Part shown: one piece after another, positions 26,349-35,011 of the stretch | Position numbering within the stretch: position 1 is the first letter of the stretch | Layout: each line of letters begins with the position of its first letter | Source: Propionibacterium sp. | GTDB taxonomy: Bacteria > Actinomycetota > Actinomycetes > Propionibacteriales > Propionibacteriaceae | Direction: 5' to 3' | DNA: 64,000 nt | Assembly (NCBI GenBank): GCA_012517405.1 | Contig: JAAYVB010000004.1 | Location: 124,001-188,000, forward strand | Program-made: the position numbers and the translations under genes | Notes under the pieces: model-generated | Databases searched by the model: none | Told to the model about the DNA's origin: nothing | The model's input: only the letters and a program-made list of their open reading frames with translations

Positions 26349-28595
26349 TCAGCGGGTCTTCTTGCGGCGTGGCCCGGGCTGATCGCTGACCGCCTGCAGC
26401 ACGCGCTGGAGCTGCATCCACCACTGCTTCTTCGGACGGCGGTGGCGCACGTCCATGTCGTCCATCATGTGCGACATCGGTGAGGTGGTGATCTTGGAGA
26501 ACTGCAGGCCCACGTACCAGCCGTCCGGCTCGCCCGCCTCGAGCGCTTGGGCCATCCGTCGTAGGCCGGTGCTGACCACCCGCGCCGCCAGCAGGCGGTC
26601 CGCCGGCGTCGGCTCCCCGCCCTGCTGGAGGTGACCGATGATGTGGGTGCGGACGTCGTAGTTGCCGTTGCTGGCCCCCTCGAGCATCTGGCCCATGAAC
26701 TCGGTGGTGTACGAATCGGACGCTTCCTCGTTGCGGATGGCCAAGAAGAGCCGTCGTCCGGCGGCGAAGCTGCGCTGCAGCCAGGCCACGTCGTAGGCCA
26801 GCTCACCCAGTTCGACGCCTTCCTCGTTCAGGTAGACGCGCTCTGCGCCGCCGGCGATTCCGCTCATCAGCGCCAGGAATCCGCAGTAGCGGCCCATCGT
26901 CTCCACCACGAAACAACGGGTGGTCGCCGCACCGCTCATCTTGATCATGTCGATCGAGGCAACGTCGACGTTGAGTGCCGTGTCTGCGCCCACGGCCAGC
27001 TCGGTGCCCGGGAGGTTGTTGTCGATGGACGCCGGCACCGCCACGATCGGAATCCGGAAAGCGGGGTAGCGCGATCGTTCCGAATGCAGCAGATAGGCGG
27101 CCTGGTAGGCATTCCACCCGCCGATCACCAGCAGTCCGTCGACCCGGAGTTCTTCCAGCGAACGGCTGAGCTTGTACAGGTCTTCGGGGGTCGGTACCGC
27201 CCGGCGTAGCCCGAGTTCGGCGCCCCCCGAACCGATCCAGCCCTCCACGTCGTCCCAGCCCAGATCGCGGGCATCGCCCTTGCGCAAGCCCTCGAAGCCG
27301 TTGCGGATGCCCACCATCGCGAAACCCCGCGAGATGCCGAGCCGCACCGCGATCGAGGCAGCGGTGTTCATGCCCGGGGCGAGCCCACCGGCATGGATGA
27401 TCGCGATGCGCTTGGCCCCGTCGGGCGCCACGAAGCGGGCGGGCTTGGTCAGCTCGCTGAAGATGGCGTCGAGTTCGTTGAACGACGGGCCACGCGCGTC
27501 CATCGCCCCGATGTAGTCGCCGGACGCAATCAGGTCGGGAACCCGCTGAGTTGCCTGCACCGCGCCCGCCAACGGCAACCGGACGACATCGTTGCCCAGC
27601 ATGCCGATCACCTTGGCTTCGCCGGGAACCGAGGGGTTCAGCAGTTCCTTGACGGCCTCGTAACCCAGCCAGGTCGACGCCCAGCGGTCGTAGGCGCTGG
27701 GCGTGCCGCCGCGCTGCACATGTCCGAGGATGGTGGTGCGGGTCGCCTCGTGCAGGTGGTCCTCGATGACCTGCCGCACGTACTCGCTGCGAATCGGATT
27801 GCCCGCCCGGTCGGTGGCGCCTTCGGCCACCACCACGATCGAATCGCGCCGCCCGCGGGCCCGCGCGGTGCGCAGGATCTGGCACATGTCGTCTTCCCAG
27901 CCCTCAGCCGGCGGATTCTCGGGAATCAGCACATAGTCGCAACCGCCCGCGATTGCCGCAGCCAACGCCAGATAGCCGCAGTGGCGCCCCATCACCTCGA
28001 GCACGAAGCTGCGCTGGTGACTGGCCGCGGTGCTGCTGAGCGCGTCGATGGCGTCCATGATGCGATGCAAGGCGGTATCGGATCCGATGGTGGAATCGAC
28101 TCCGACCAGGTCGTTGTCGATCGATCCGACCAGCCCGGCGATGATCAGATTCGTGTGCTGGGCGGCCAGGTCGGCGCTGATGTCGCCGTTGGCGACCAAT
28201 TCGTCGAGCAGGCCGGGCCACTCCTGACGCAAGGTGTCGAGGCCGGTCAGGCTGCCGTCGCCGCCGATCACCACCAGCCGGTCGATGCCGCGTTCGATCA
28301 GGTTGCGGGTGGCCTTCAGGCGTCCCTCGCGGGTGCGGAACTCCTTGCTGCGGAAGGTCCCGATGACGGTGCCACCGCGAGCGAGGATCGAACCGACGTC
28401 GTCCCAGCCGAACGGCCGGATGCCGTCCCCGCCGTCGATCATGCCCTGGTAGCCCTCGAAGATGGCGAAGACCTCGGCTCCCCGATGGATGGCGGTGCGC
28501 ACGACTGCGCGCACGGCCGCGTTCATACCTTGGGCATCTCCGCCGCTGGTGAGAACTCCGATTCTGATTGGCTGTGCCGGTGCTTGCTCGTTCAT
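26349..28595 (-). CDS. Eukaryote-type tandem-domain 6-phosphofructokinase
   Basis: The 748-residue protein consists of two PFK domains in tandem, about twice the normal bacterial length. The N-half (about 10-400) is catalytic: GGDGS at 111-115, GSIDND at 157-162, SHQRSFVLEVMGRHCGYLAL, and LGHVQRGGTPSAYDR. These are close to animal muscle PFK. The C-half (about 402-720) has degenerate motifs: GGWNAYQ in place of GGDGS, and SIDNNLPG. As in eukaryotes it may be a regulatory half, although one catalytic-type Asp persists in SIDNN. The reaction is ATP-dependent fructose-6-phosphate phosphorylation in glycolysis. ATG 28595 fits the domain start; upstream in-frame ATG 28685 adds a non-conserved stretch. 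Confidence 0.88.
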   Translation of the reverse strand: MNEQAPAQPIRIGVLTSGGDAQGMNAAVRAVVRTAIHRGAEVFAIFEGYQGMIDGGDGIRPFGWDDVGSILARGGTVIGTFRSKEFRTREGRLKATRNLIERGIDRLVVIGGDGSLTGLDTLRQEWPGLLDELVANGDISADLAAQHTNLIIAGLVGSIDNDLVGVDSTIGSDTALHRIMDAIDALSSTAASHQRSFVLEVMGRHCGYLALAAAIAGGCDYVLIPENPPAEGWEDDMCQILRTARARGRRDSIVVVAEGATDRAGNPIRSEYVRQVIEDHLHEATRTTILGHVQRGGTPSAYDRWASTWLGYEAVKELLNPSVPGEAKVIGMLGNDVVRLPLAGAVQATQRVPDLIASGDYIGAMDARGPSFNELDAIFSELTKPARFVAPDGAKRIAIIHAGGLAPGMNTAASIAVRLGISRGFAMVGIRNGFEGLRKGDARDLGWDDVEGWIGSGGAELGLRRAVPTPEDLYKLSRSLEELRVDGLLVIGGWNAYQAAYLLHSERSRYPAFRIPIVAVPASIDNNLPGTELAVGADTALNVDVASIDMIKMSGAATTRCFVVETMGRYCGFLALMSGIAGGAERVYLNEEGVELGELAYDVAWLQRSFAAGRRLFLAIRNEEASDSYTTEFMGQMLEGASNGNYDVRTHIIGHLQQGGEPTPADRLLAARVVSTGLRRMAQALEAGEPDGWYVGLQFSKITTSPMSHMMDDMDVRHRRPKKQWWMQLQRVLQAVSDQPGPRRKKTR

Positions 28596-28674
28596 GTCAT
28601 TCCTCGCGACGGGCCCTGGCGAACTTGGTTTCAGCCTAGAGCGCGGACGAACGGGTGGTCCACGATCCTGGCAA

Positions 28675-28698
28675 CTGCCCGCCACTACCTGCGGGCAG
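28675..28698 (-). terminator. Hairpin downstream of ilvE
   Basis: CTGCCCGC (28675-28682) and GCGGGCAG (28691-28698) form a perfect 8-bp stem with an 8-base loop, 13 bases after the ilvE stop on the minus strand. A short pyrimidine-rich stretch follows; there is no clear U-tract. Confidence 0.5.
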
Positions 28699-28710
28699 CC
28701 GGTACTAGGG

Positions 28711-29787
28711 TCAGCCGACCCGGCGCATCCAGTCGTGGCTATCCGGCTCGGTACCGAACTGGATACCGGTCAGATGCGCCCGCAACTCCAGGGTCTTGGC
28801 GCCCGGGGTGCCGTCACCGACGGTCAGGTCGATCTCGGGCGACTTGATACCGACGACCGGGCTCACCACTGCCGCGGTGCCGCAGGCGAGTGCCTCGGTG
28901 ATGCGTCCGGACGTGATGCCCTCGCACAACTCGGCGAAGGCCAGGGGACGCTCGACCGGGCGCAGGCCATGGCTGTCGGCCAGCTTCAGCAGGCTGTCGC
29001 GGGTGATGCCGGCGAGGATCCGGCCGTTCAGATCGGGGGTGACCAGTTCGCCCGATTCGGTGATGACCAGGAAGTTCATCGTGCCGCCCTCCTCGACCCA
29101 GCTGCGCGTGGCGGAGTCGAGCCACAGCACCTGGGTGCAGCCGTTGCGGTGCGCTTCGGCTTCGGCGATCATGGACGCGCCGTAGTTGCCGCCGCACTTG
29201 GCGTCCCCGGTGCCACCGGCCATCGAGCGGCTGTAGGTGGGGCTGACCCACAGCGTCAGCGGCTGCGGGTAGAACGGCATCACCGGCATGCCCAGGCAGA
29301 TGTAGGTGTAGTAGTCGGACGCCTTCACGCCGATCTGTATCTCGGAGGCGAACATGAACGGCCGCAGGTACAGGCTCTGTTCCCCCTCGGCCTGGGGAAC
29401 CCAGTCGAGGTTCAGCTGGACGACTTTGGTGACCGATTCGATGAAGTCCTCGGTCGGCAATGCCGGCATCTGCATGCGGGCGGCCGAATGCGCGAAGCGG
29501 GCAGCGTTCTTCTCCGGACGGAACATCCAGACCGAATCGTCCGCGTGGCGGTAGGCCTTGAGGCCTTCGAAGATCTGCTGTCCGTAGTGCAGCCCGGAGA
29601 CCGCCGGATGCAGCGAGAGCGGGCCGGTGGCCAGCAGCGCCTTGTCGTGCCAGCCGTCGGCGGCACTCCAGGTCGCCTGGGCCATGTGATCGACGAAATA
29701 ACGCCCGAATCCGGGATCCTGGAGAGCAACGGCGATATCGGTTGCGCTGGCACGGGGGACGGTCGGATCAACGGCGAATGCGGACAT
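28711..29787 (-). CDS. ilvE: Branched-chain-amino-acid aminotransferase
   Basis: The 358-residue class IV PLP enzyme has the IlvE landmarks: GLHYGQQIFEGLKAYRHADD, SLYLRPFMFA, KCGGNYGAS (with the PLP Lys in the K-C-G-G-N-Y motif) and ILAGITRDSLLKLA. It interconverts leucine, isoleucine and valine with their 2-oxo acids using glutamate. Length is normal for the long bacterial type. It is transcribed toward pfk, with a hairpin between them. One copy of the 87-bp inverted-repeat element lies upstream. Confidence 0.95.
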   Translation of the reverse strand: MSAFAVDPTVPRASATDIAVALQDPGFGRYFVDHMAQATWSAADGWHDKALLATGPLSLHPAVSGLHYGQQIFEGLKAYRHADDSVWMFRPEKNAARFAHSAARMQMPALPTEDFIESVTKVVQLNLDWVPQAEGEQSLYLRPFMFASEIQIGVKASDYYTYICLGMPVMPFYPQPLTLWVSPTYSRSMAGGTGDAKCGGNYGASMIAEAEAHRNGCTQVLWLDSATRSWVEEGGTMNFLVITESGELVTPDLNGRILAGITRDSLLKLADSHGLRPVERPLAFAELCEGITSGRITEALACGTAAVVSPVVGIKSPEIDLTVGDGTPGAKTLELRAHLTGIQFGTEPDSHDWMRRVG

Positions 29788-29837
29788 GGAGCCGAGTTTA
29801 GTGCCCGCCGCCCGCGATGGTTTCGCGAGGTCACGCC

Positions 29838-29924
29838 GTGCCTGATCTTCTTCAGTTCGGCCATTGGATCGATCCAGATGCCAGATTCCGGGCAGAAACG
29901 CCTCAGGTGAAGAAGATGAGGCAC
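29838..29924. repeat. 87-bp inverted-repeat element, copy A
   Basis: The ends GTGCCTGATCTTCTTCA (29838-29854) and TGAAGAAGATGAGGCAC (29908-29924) are reverse complements with one mismatch. The interior contains TGGATCGATCCA and matches the reverse complement of copy B at 40252-40338, so the two copies are in opposite orientation. It lies in the intergenic space between ilvE (start 29787) and the end of the flavoprotein gene (29927). Confidence 0.85.
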
Positions 29925-29926
29925 GC

Positions 29927-31333
29927 CTACAGGCCGGCGTCCTCGACGCTGTGCAACTGACGCCCCGCTTCGGAGATCGACCCGGACAGTGAGGGGAAGA
30001 CGGTGAACGCCCGCGCGGCCTGATCGACGGTCAATCGTGCCGACACGCACAACGACAGCGAGTAGATCAGCTCACTCGCACCGGGCGCGACGACAACTCC
30101 GCCGACGATGATTCCGGTGGTCGGGAGGCAGAAGAGCTTGACGAAACCGTCGTAGTGGCCCTGCATCTTCGCCCGGGCGTTGCCGGCCAGTGGCAACGTG
30201 ACGCGACGCACCGCGAGCCGGCCGGAGTCGATCTGCTGCTGGGTGATGCCCACGGTGGCGATCTCCGGTGCGGTGAAGACATTGGAAGCGATCGAGCGCA
30301 GATCGAGGGGCTGCACCGCATCGCCGAGGGCATGCCACATGGCGATGCGACCTTGCATGGCGGCCACCGAGGCGAGCGGAAAAACCCCCGTGCAGTCGCC
30401 GGCCGCATAGACCCCCCGCGCGGTGGTGCGCGACATCCGGTCGACCTCGATGTGACCGCTGGGCTTCAGACTCACCCCGTGTTCGGCGAGCCCGAGATCG
30501 TCGGTGTTCGGGATGGAGCCGACCGCCATCAGCAGATGACTGCCCTCGACGGTTCGCCCATCGGCCAGGGTCAGGATCACCCGCTCGCCCTCACGGCGTG
30601 CCGACTGGGCTCGTGAGCGCGACATGATGGTCATCCCGGAGCTCTCGAAGACCTCCTGGATGACCTTCGCCGCGTCCGGGTCCTCGCTGGGCAGCACCTG
30701 ATCGCGCGACGACACCAGCACGACGTCGACACCGAGCTGGTTGTAGGCTCCCGCGAACTCGGCCCCGGTAACACCCGAACCGACCACGATCAGGCGTTCG
30801 GGCAGTTCGGTCAGGTTGTAGAGCTGCTTCCAGGTCAGGATCCGCTCGCCGTCGGGTTTGGCCTCGGCCAGCTCGCGGGGGCGCGTGCCCACCGAAATCA
30901 GGGTGATGTCGCTCGGCAGCTGTTCGTCGCCGGACGATGTCGCGGCCAGCACCCGGTCGGTGCCGAGCAGGCGGCCTCGTCCGTGAATCAACCGGACGCC
31001 CTGACGCGTCAGCGATTCGGCGATGTCGTGGCTCTGCGCCGCCGCCAGGCCGAGCAGCCGCTCGTTGATTCCGGCCAGATCGACCCGGACGGCCTGCCGC
31101 AGTTCGCTCAACGATGGATCGGCCGGCACCAGACCGAGTTCGCGGCTGTGCCGCACCCGCGTCATCACCTCGGCCGTGGCGATCAGCGACTTGGAGGGCA
31201 CCACATCGGTCAGCACCGCCGAGCCGCCCATGCCTTCGTCCTCGATGAGGGTCACCGAGCCGCCGAGTTGAGCTGCCACCATGGCCGCCTCGTACCCGCC
31301 CGGTCCGCCACCAATGATCACCACGTTCGCCAT
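29927..31333 (-). CDS. LpdA-like NAD(P)H:quinone/dye oxidoreductase flavoprotein
   Basis: The 468-residue protein of the lipoamide-dehydrogenase superfamily has N-terminal FAD motif VVIIGGGPGGYEAAMVAAQLG, NAD motif VVGSGVTGAEFAGAYNQLG, GDCTG for FAD, and a C-terminal dimerisation domain. Where active disulfide reductases have CxxxxC, it reads GMGGSAVLTDVVPSKS, with no cysteines. That matches mycobacterial LpdA (Rv3303c), a quinone reductase, rather than a dihydrolipoamide dehydrogenase. The frame stays open far upstream across nadE, but ATG 31333 is the true start. It follows nadE by 23 bases. Confidence 0.87.
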   Translation of the reverse strand: MANVVIIGGGPGGYEAAMVAAQLGGSVTLIEDEGMGGSAVLTDVVPSKSLIATAEVMTRVRHSRELGLVPADPSLSELRQAVRVDLAGINERLLGLAAAQSHDIAESLTRQGVRLIHGRGRLLGTDRVLAATSSGDEQLPSDITLISVGTRPRELAEAKPDGERILTWKQLYNLTELPERLIVVGSGVTGAEFAGAYNQLGVDVVLVSSRDQVLPSEDPDAAKVIQEVFESSGMTIMSRSRAQSARREGERVILTLADGRTVEGSHLLMAVGSIPNTDDLGLAEHGVSLKPSGHIEVDRMSRTTARGVYAAGDCTGVFPLASVAAMQGRIAMWHALGDAVQPLDLRSIASNVFTAPEIATVGITQQQIDSGRLAVRRVTLPLAGNARAKMQGHYDGFVKLFCLPTTGIIVGGVVVAPGASELIYSLSLCVSARLTVDQAARAFTVFPSLSGSISEAGRQLHSVEDAGL

Positions 31334-31356
31334 GGCACCCATTGTGGCGGTCGAGC

Positions 31357-33423
31357 TCACTGCTGGCCGGGAATACGCTCCATGTCGGCCAGCCAGAGCC
31401 TGGACGACGCGTCCGAGGGCATCCGCCAGTCGCCGCGCGGCGACAGTGATCCGCCGGCCACCACCTTCGGACCGTTCGGCAATGCCGACCGCTTGAACTG
31501 GTTGGCGAAGAACCGCCTGCCGTAAACCGCCAGCCAGCGTTTGATCGTCGGCAGATCGTAGGCGACCCGCTCGTCGGCGGGGTAGCCCTGCGGCCACTGG
31601 CCGGCCTGTTCGTCCGCCCAGGCGTGCTCGGCGAGATAGGCGATCCTGCTCGGCCGCATGCCGTGACGCAGCGTCCAGTAGAGGAAGAAGTCGTGCAGGT
31701 TGTAGGGGCCGATCGTGTCCTGGGTGCTCTGCGGCTTCGCGTCGTCGAAGGTGGGCACCAGCTCGGGGGAGATCTCGGTATTGAGGATCGACTGCAGCAC
31801 GTCGTTGACCCGGGCACTGAACTCGCCATTGCTGATCACCCAGCGGATCAGATGCTGGATCAGGGTCTTCGGCACCCCGGAGTTCACGCCGTAGTGGTTC
31901 ATCTGGTCGCCGACCCCGTACGTGCACCAGCCCAGGGCGAGTTCGGACAGGTCGCCGGTACCCAGCACGATGCCGGCGCGCTGGTTGGCGATGCGGAAGA
32001 GGAAATCGGTGCGCAGCCCTGCCTGCACGTTCTCGTAGGTCACGTCGTAGACGTCGCCCGGATGCCCGATATCGCGCAGCATCTGCTCGGCGGCCGGACG
32101 GATATCCAGGGTCTCGAAGGTGCAGCCCAGGGCGGTGGCCAACTCCGTCGCATTGTTGCGGGTGTGATCGGAGGTGGCGAAGCCGGGCATGGTGAATGCG
32201 AGAATGTCCGATCGCGGACGCCCGAGTTCGTCCATCGCGCGGGCCGCCACCAGCAGCGCGTGGGTCGAATCCAGACCCCCGGACACGCCGATGACGACCT
32301 TCGGCTCGCCGATCGAGCGCAGCCGTTGCTTCAGCCCGAACACCTGGATGCTGTATGCCTCGTAGCAGTCCTGGGCCAGCCGGCTGGGATCGTCGGGGAC
32401 GAACGGGAAGCGGTCGACCTGGCGACGCAGACCGATGTCGCCGTGCGGCGGGTCGAGGGTGAAATCGACGATCGGGCCACTGTCGGCGTCCAGGAATCGT
32501 TCGGCGCAGTCGTTGAAGCTGTTCTGCCGCATCCGCTCCTGGCGCAGCAGGTCGAGGTCGATGTCGGTGATGCACCACGACGAATCCGCCGGGAAGCGCT
32601 CGGTCGAGGCCAGCAGAGCCCCGTTCTCGTGGATCGATGTCTGGCCGTCCCACGACAGATCGGTGGACGATTCGCCCGGCCCGCCCGCCGCATAGACGTA
32701 GGCCGCCAGATCGCGGGCCGACGCGCTGCGGCAGAGCAGCTCGCGGTCGTCGGCGCGTCCGACCGTGATGGGGGAGCCCGAGATATTCACCAGTACCGTG
32801 GCGCCGCGCATGGCGGCCAGCGTGCTCGGTGGCAGCGGCACCCACATGTCTTCGCAGATCTCGACCGAGAAGCAGAAATCGGGCAGATCGACGGCCCGGA
32901 AGACGATGCCCGCGCCGAAGGGCACGGCGTCGGCGTCCTTGACCCCCGCCAAGGCGATCAGCGGCTTGTCGTCCGACCACCGCGGTGCCTCGGCGAAATG
33001 CCGCTTCTCGTAGAACTCCCGGTAGTTGGGCAGGTAGCTCTTCGGCACCACGCCCAGCACGCGTCCGCGATGCAGCACGACAGCGCAGTTGTAGAGCCGG
33101 TTGCCGTTGCGCAGCGGAGCTCCCACCACGATCGCCGGCAACAGATCGGCGGTGGCTGCGCGTAGCGTCTCGATCGCCGCCAGCGTGGCGTTCAGCACGA
33201 CGTCGTTGAGCAGCAGATCGTCGATCGCGTAGCCGGTCAGGCACAGCTCGGGGAAGACCGCCAGGGCAGCACCCTCGGCGTCCAGCGTGCGGGCGATGCC
33301 GATGATGGTGGCCGCGTTGTCGGGCGGGATCGCGATCGACGTGCGGTTGCTGCAGGCGGCGATCCGGACGAAGCCCTGATCATAAATCGAGCGGAAGTTC
33401 ACCCCAGTGAGCCTAGTAGACAT
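31357..33423 (-). CDS. nadE: Glutamine-dependent NAD(+) synthase
   Basis: The 688-residue protein is the two-domain NAD synthetase. The N-terminal glutaminase/nitrilase domain has the Glu-Lys-Cys triad in VFPELCLTGY, KSYLPNY and VEICEDMW. The C-terminal amidotransferase-linked ATP pyrophosphatase domain has SGGLDST (about residue 365). It converts deamido-NAD and glutamine to NAD. ATG 33423 was chosen over 33489 because it gives the usual N-terminus (MSTRLTGVNFRSIYDQGFVR). Divergent from the YbjQ-like gene across 52 bp. Confidence 0.95.
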   Translation of the reverse strand: MSTRLTGVNFRSIYDQGFVRIAACSNRTSIAIPPDNAATIIGIARTLDAEGAALAVFPELCLTGYAIDDLLLNDVVLNATLAAIETLRAATADLLPAIVVGAPLRNGNRLYNCAVVLHRGRVLGVVPKSYLPNYREFYEKRHFAEAPRWSDDKPLIALAGVKDADAVPFGAGIVFRAVDLPDFCFSVEICEDMWVPLPPSTLAAMRGATVLVNISGSPITVGRADDRELLCRSASARDLAAYVYAAGGPGESSTDLSWDGQTSIHENGALLASTERFPADSSWCITDIDLDLLRQERMRQNSFNDCAERFLDADSGPIVDFTLDPPHGDIGLRRQVDRFPFVPDDPSRLAQDCYEAYSIQVFGLKQRLRSIGEPKVVIGVSGGLDSTHALLVAARAMDELGRPRSDILAFTMPGFATSDHTRNNATELATALGCTFETLDIRPAAEQMLRDIGHPGDVYDVTYENVQAGLRTDFLFRIANQRAGIVLGTGDLSELALGWCTYGVGDQMNHYGVNSGVPKTLIQHLIRWVISNGEFSARVNDVLQSILNTEISPELVPTFDDAKPQSTQDTIGPYNLHDFFLYWTLRHGMRPSRIAYLAEHAWADEQAGQWPQGYPADERVAYDLPTIKRWLAVYGRRFFANQFKRSALPNGPKVVAGGSLSPRGDWRMPSDASSRLWLADMERIPGQQ

Positions 33424-33475
33424 GGTGGTTTGGTCTCCGACGACTCGGGCACCGCGGATCACTAGTCTTGGTGCC

Positions 33476-33979
33476 ATGTTGGTGGTCACGATAAGCCAGA
33501 TCCCGGGTTACCGGATCGAGGCGGTACTGGGTGAGGTCTTCGGCGTGGGGAGCCAGCAGCAGGGGCGTCCCAACATGGGGCAGGCCGAGATGGTCTATCT
33601 CGCTCGCGAGCAGGCGGTACGGATGATGGTTCAGCAGGCCCAGCAGCGTGCCGCGAATGCCGTCATCGGCCACTCGATCGACGTCTTCCACTCCGACAGG
33701 TTCGGCGCCGGGGTCACCGCGATCGGCACCGCTGTCCAGGTGGTGCCCGTCGGCGAGGGAGAGCAAGGTGCCACTCCGCAGTCGATTCAGGACGCGAAGA
33801 CTCCCGACGAACAGCTCCCGCCGCCGGTTTCCGGTCCGATGGGTCAGCAGCCCGGTCAACCACAGGCCTACCCCAGCCAGCAGGGCTACCCGTCCCAGTC
33901 CGGACCAAGCTATGCCCAGCCTGGCCAGCCTGCACAGCAGGGCTGGGGCCCGCAGTACCCGCAGGGATACGGACGCTGA
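33476..33979 (+). CDS. YbjQ/DUF74-domain protein with Gln/Pro-rich tail
   Basis: Residues 1-95 form a YbjQ-type domain (MLVVTISQIPGYRIEAVLGE, and AVIGHSIDVFHSDRFGAGVTAIGTAVQV). The last 70 residues are low-complexity Pro, Gln, Gly and Tyr (QGYPSQSGPSYAQPGQPAQQ), probably disordered. YbjQ forms a pentameric shell-like oligomer and has been suggested to bind metals; the role is not established. The tail is an addition to the core family. ATG 33476 faces nadE. Confidence 0.82.
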   Translation: MLVVTISQIPGYRIEAVLGEVFGVGSQQQGRPNMGQAEMVYLAREQAVRMMVQQAQQRAANAVIGHSIDVFHSDRFGAGVTAIGTAVQVVPVGEGEQGATPQSIQDAKTPDEQLPPPVSGPMGQQPGQPQAYPSQQGYPSQSGPSYAQPGQPAQQGWGPQYPQGYGR

Positions 33980-33992
33980 CCCCAGCTCGAAC

Positions 33993-34865
33993 TCAGATGA
34001 TCGAGATCGTCTGGCTGATCAGGTGCCGGCCATCCGGCTCCACGTTGACCGACTGATCGCGGACGTTGACCGCCTCGGCGCAGACGAACTCCTGCCAGTC
34101 GTCATTGCCCAGATCGGGGGTGGCCGCGGCCTTGGCGATCCAGGGATTCCAGATCACCGATTGGGCAGATCCGACCTTCTCGATCAGCAGCGTCCGGTTC
34201 CATTCATCGTCGATGATCCGCAGGGTTTCACGCGATTCGTAGATGCGGTCGGTTTCGCCTTCGAAGCTCACGGCGCCTTGCTGAGTGGCGCAGCCGTCGG
34301 TCAGCCGGTCGCTGTAGGCGGCGCCGTCCAAGCCCTCGATTCGGGTCTTGTGGATGTCGCCGACCGCGAAGTAGCTGTGCAGGCCGTCCTCGAAGAACAG
34401 CTCGGAGTCGCCGGCGAAGACCACGAGCTGCACGATCAGGGTCTTGCCCATCGAAATGTGCAATTCGAGCCGGTAATCGCGAGGCAGGTCCGGTGCCAGC
34501 CCGGGGTCGACCGCAGCGCCGTCGAGGCCGAGGACGATGTTGGCCGTTCCCGCGGGACTGACCTTCGCGCGCAGCAGATTCCAGGTGGATACCCGCGCAA
34601 TTCCGTGCATGGGCGTGTGCTGGCCGTCGTCGCCGGCGCCGAACCATGGCCACAACAACGGGATGCCGCCTCGAATCGCCTTGCCCGGTTCCAGGATCGC
34701 CTGGTCGCTCAGCCACAACACCGGATGCTGACCGGCCGGTGTCCATGCGGCGATGTGTGCACCGTTGAAATAGATGACGCCAGTGGCTGCGGGGGTATCA
34801 ACCTTGATACCGGCGAGCGGGGCGTCGAGGAGCGTGATGCCCTCGGGAAGCTCGATGTCCGTCAT
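33993..34865 (-). CDS. YeaD-type D-hexose-6-phosphate mutarotase (aldose-1-epimerase family)
   Basis: A 290-residue galactose-mutarotase-fold protein. It has GVIYFNGAHIAAWTPAGQHPVLW, AIRGGIPLLWPWFG, and MHGIARVSTW with the catalytic His region. LFFEDGLHSYF also matches, as does WNPWIAKAA. Members equilibrate the anomers of glucose-6-phosphate. It converges on the YbjQ-like gene and is monocistronic. Confidence 0.87.
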   Translation of the reverse strand: MTDIELPEGITLLDAPLAGIKVDTPAATGVIYFNGAHIAAWTPAGQHPVLWLSDQAILEPGKAIRGGIPLLWPWFGAGDDGQHTPMHGIARVSTWNLLRAKVSPAGTANIVLGLDGAAVDPGLAPDLPRDYRLELHISMGKTLIVQLVVFAGDSELFFEDGLHSYFAVGDIHKTRIEGLDGAAYSDRLTDGCATQQGAVSFEGETDRIYESRETLRIIDDEWNRTLLIEKVGSAQSVIWNPWIAKAAATPDLGNDDWQEFVCAEAVNVRDQSVNVEPDGRHLISQTISII

Positions 34866-34994
34866 GTATCCATAACCTACGTGCCCCGGCGGCGTTCGTC
34901 ATCCGAAGTTGCCAGTTTCCGGGGTGTCGTTCGGCTGACCACGAGCTTCGCCGACGGTGCAGGAGCTACCTGATGAGCACATGAGACGTTCACG

Positions 34995-35011
34995 CTCAAT
35001 TCATGATTGAG
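34995..35011. promoter_or_regulatory. Palindrome over the start of the MshA-like gene
   Basis: CTCAAT-TCATG-ATTGAG is a perfect inverted repeat ending at the candidate TTG start. It shares TCAAT...ATTGA arms with the repeat upstream of the peptide gene at 37695-37716, which hints at a common regulator. No clear -10/-35 was identified. Confidence 0.4.

Noticed and set aside
26631-28847. Long plus-strand frames opposite pfk
   Set aside because: Antisense shadows; no ribosome site and no domain.
29927-33244. Apparent 1105-residue flavoprotein fusion
   Set aside because: The upstream part is a non-protein-like shadow of nadE in another frame; the flavoprotein begins at ATG 31333.
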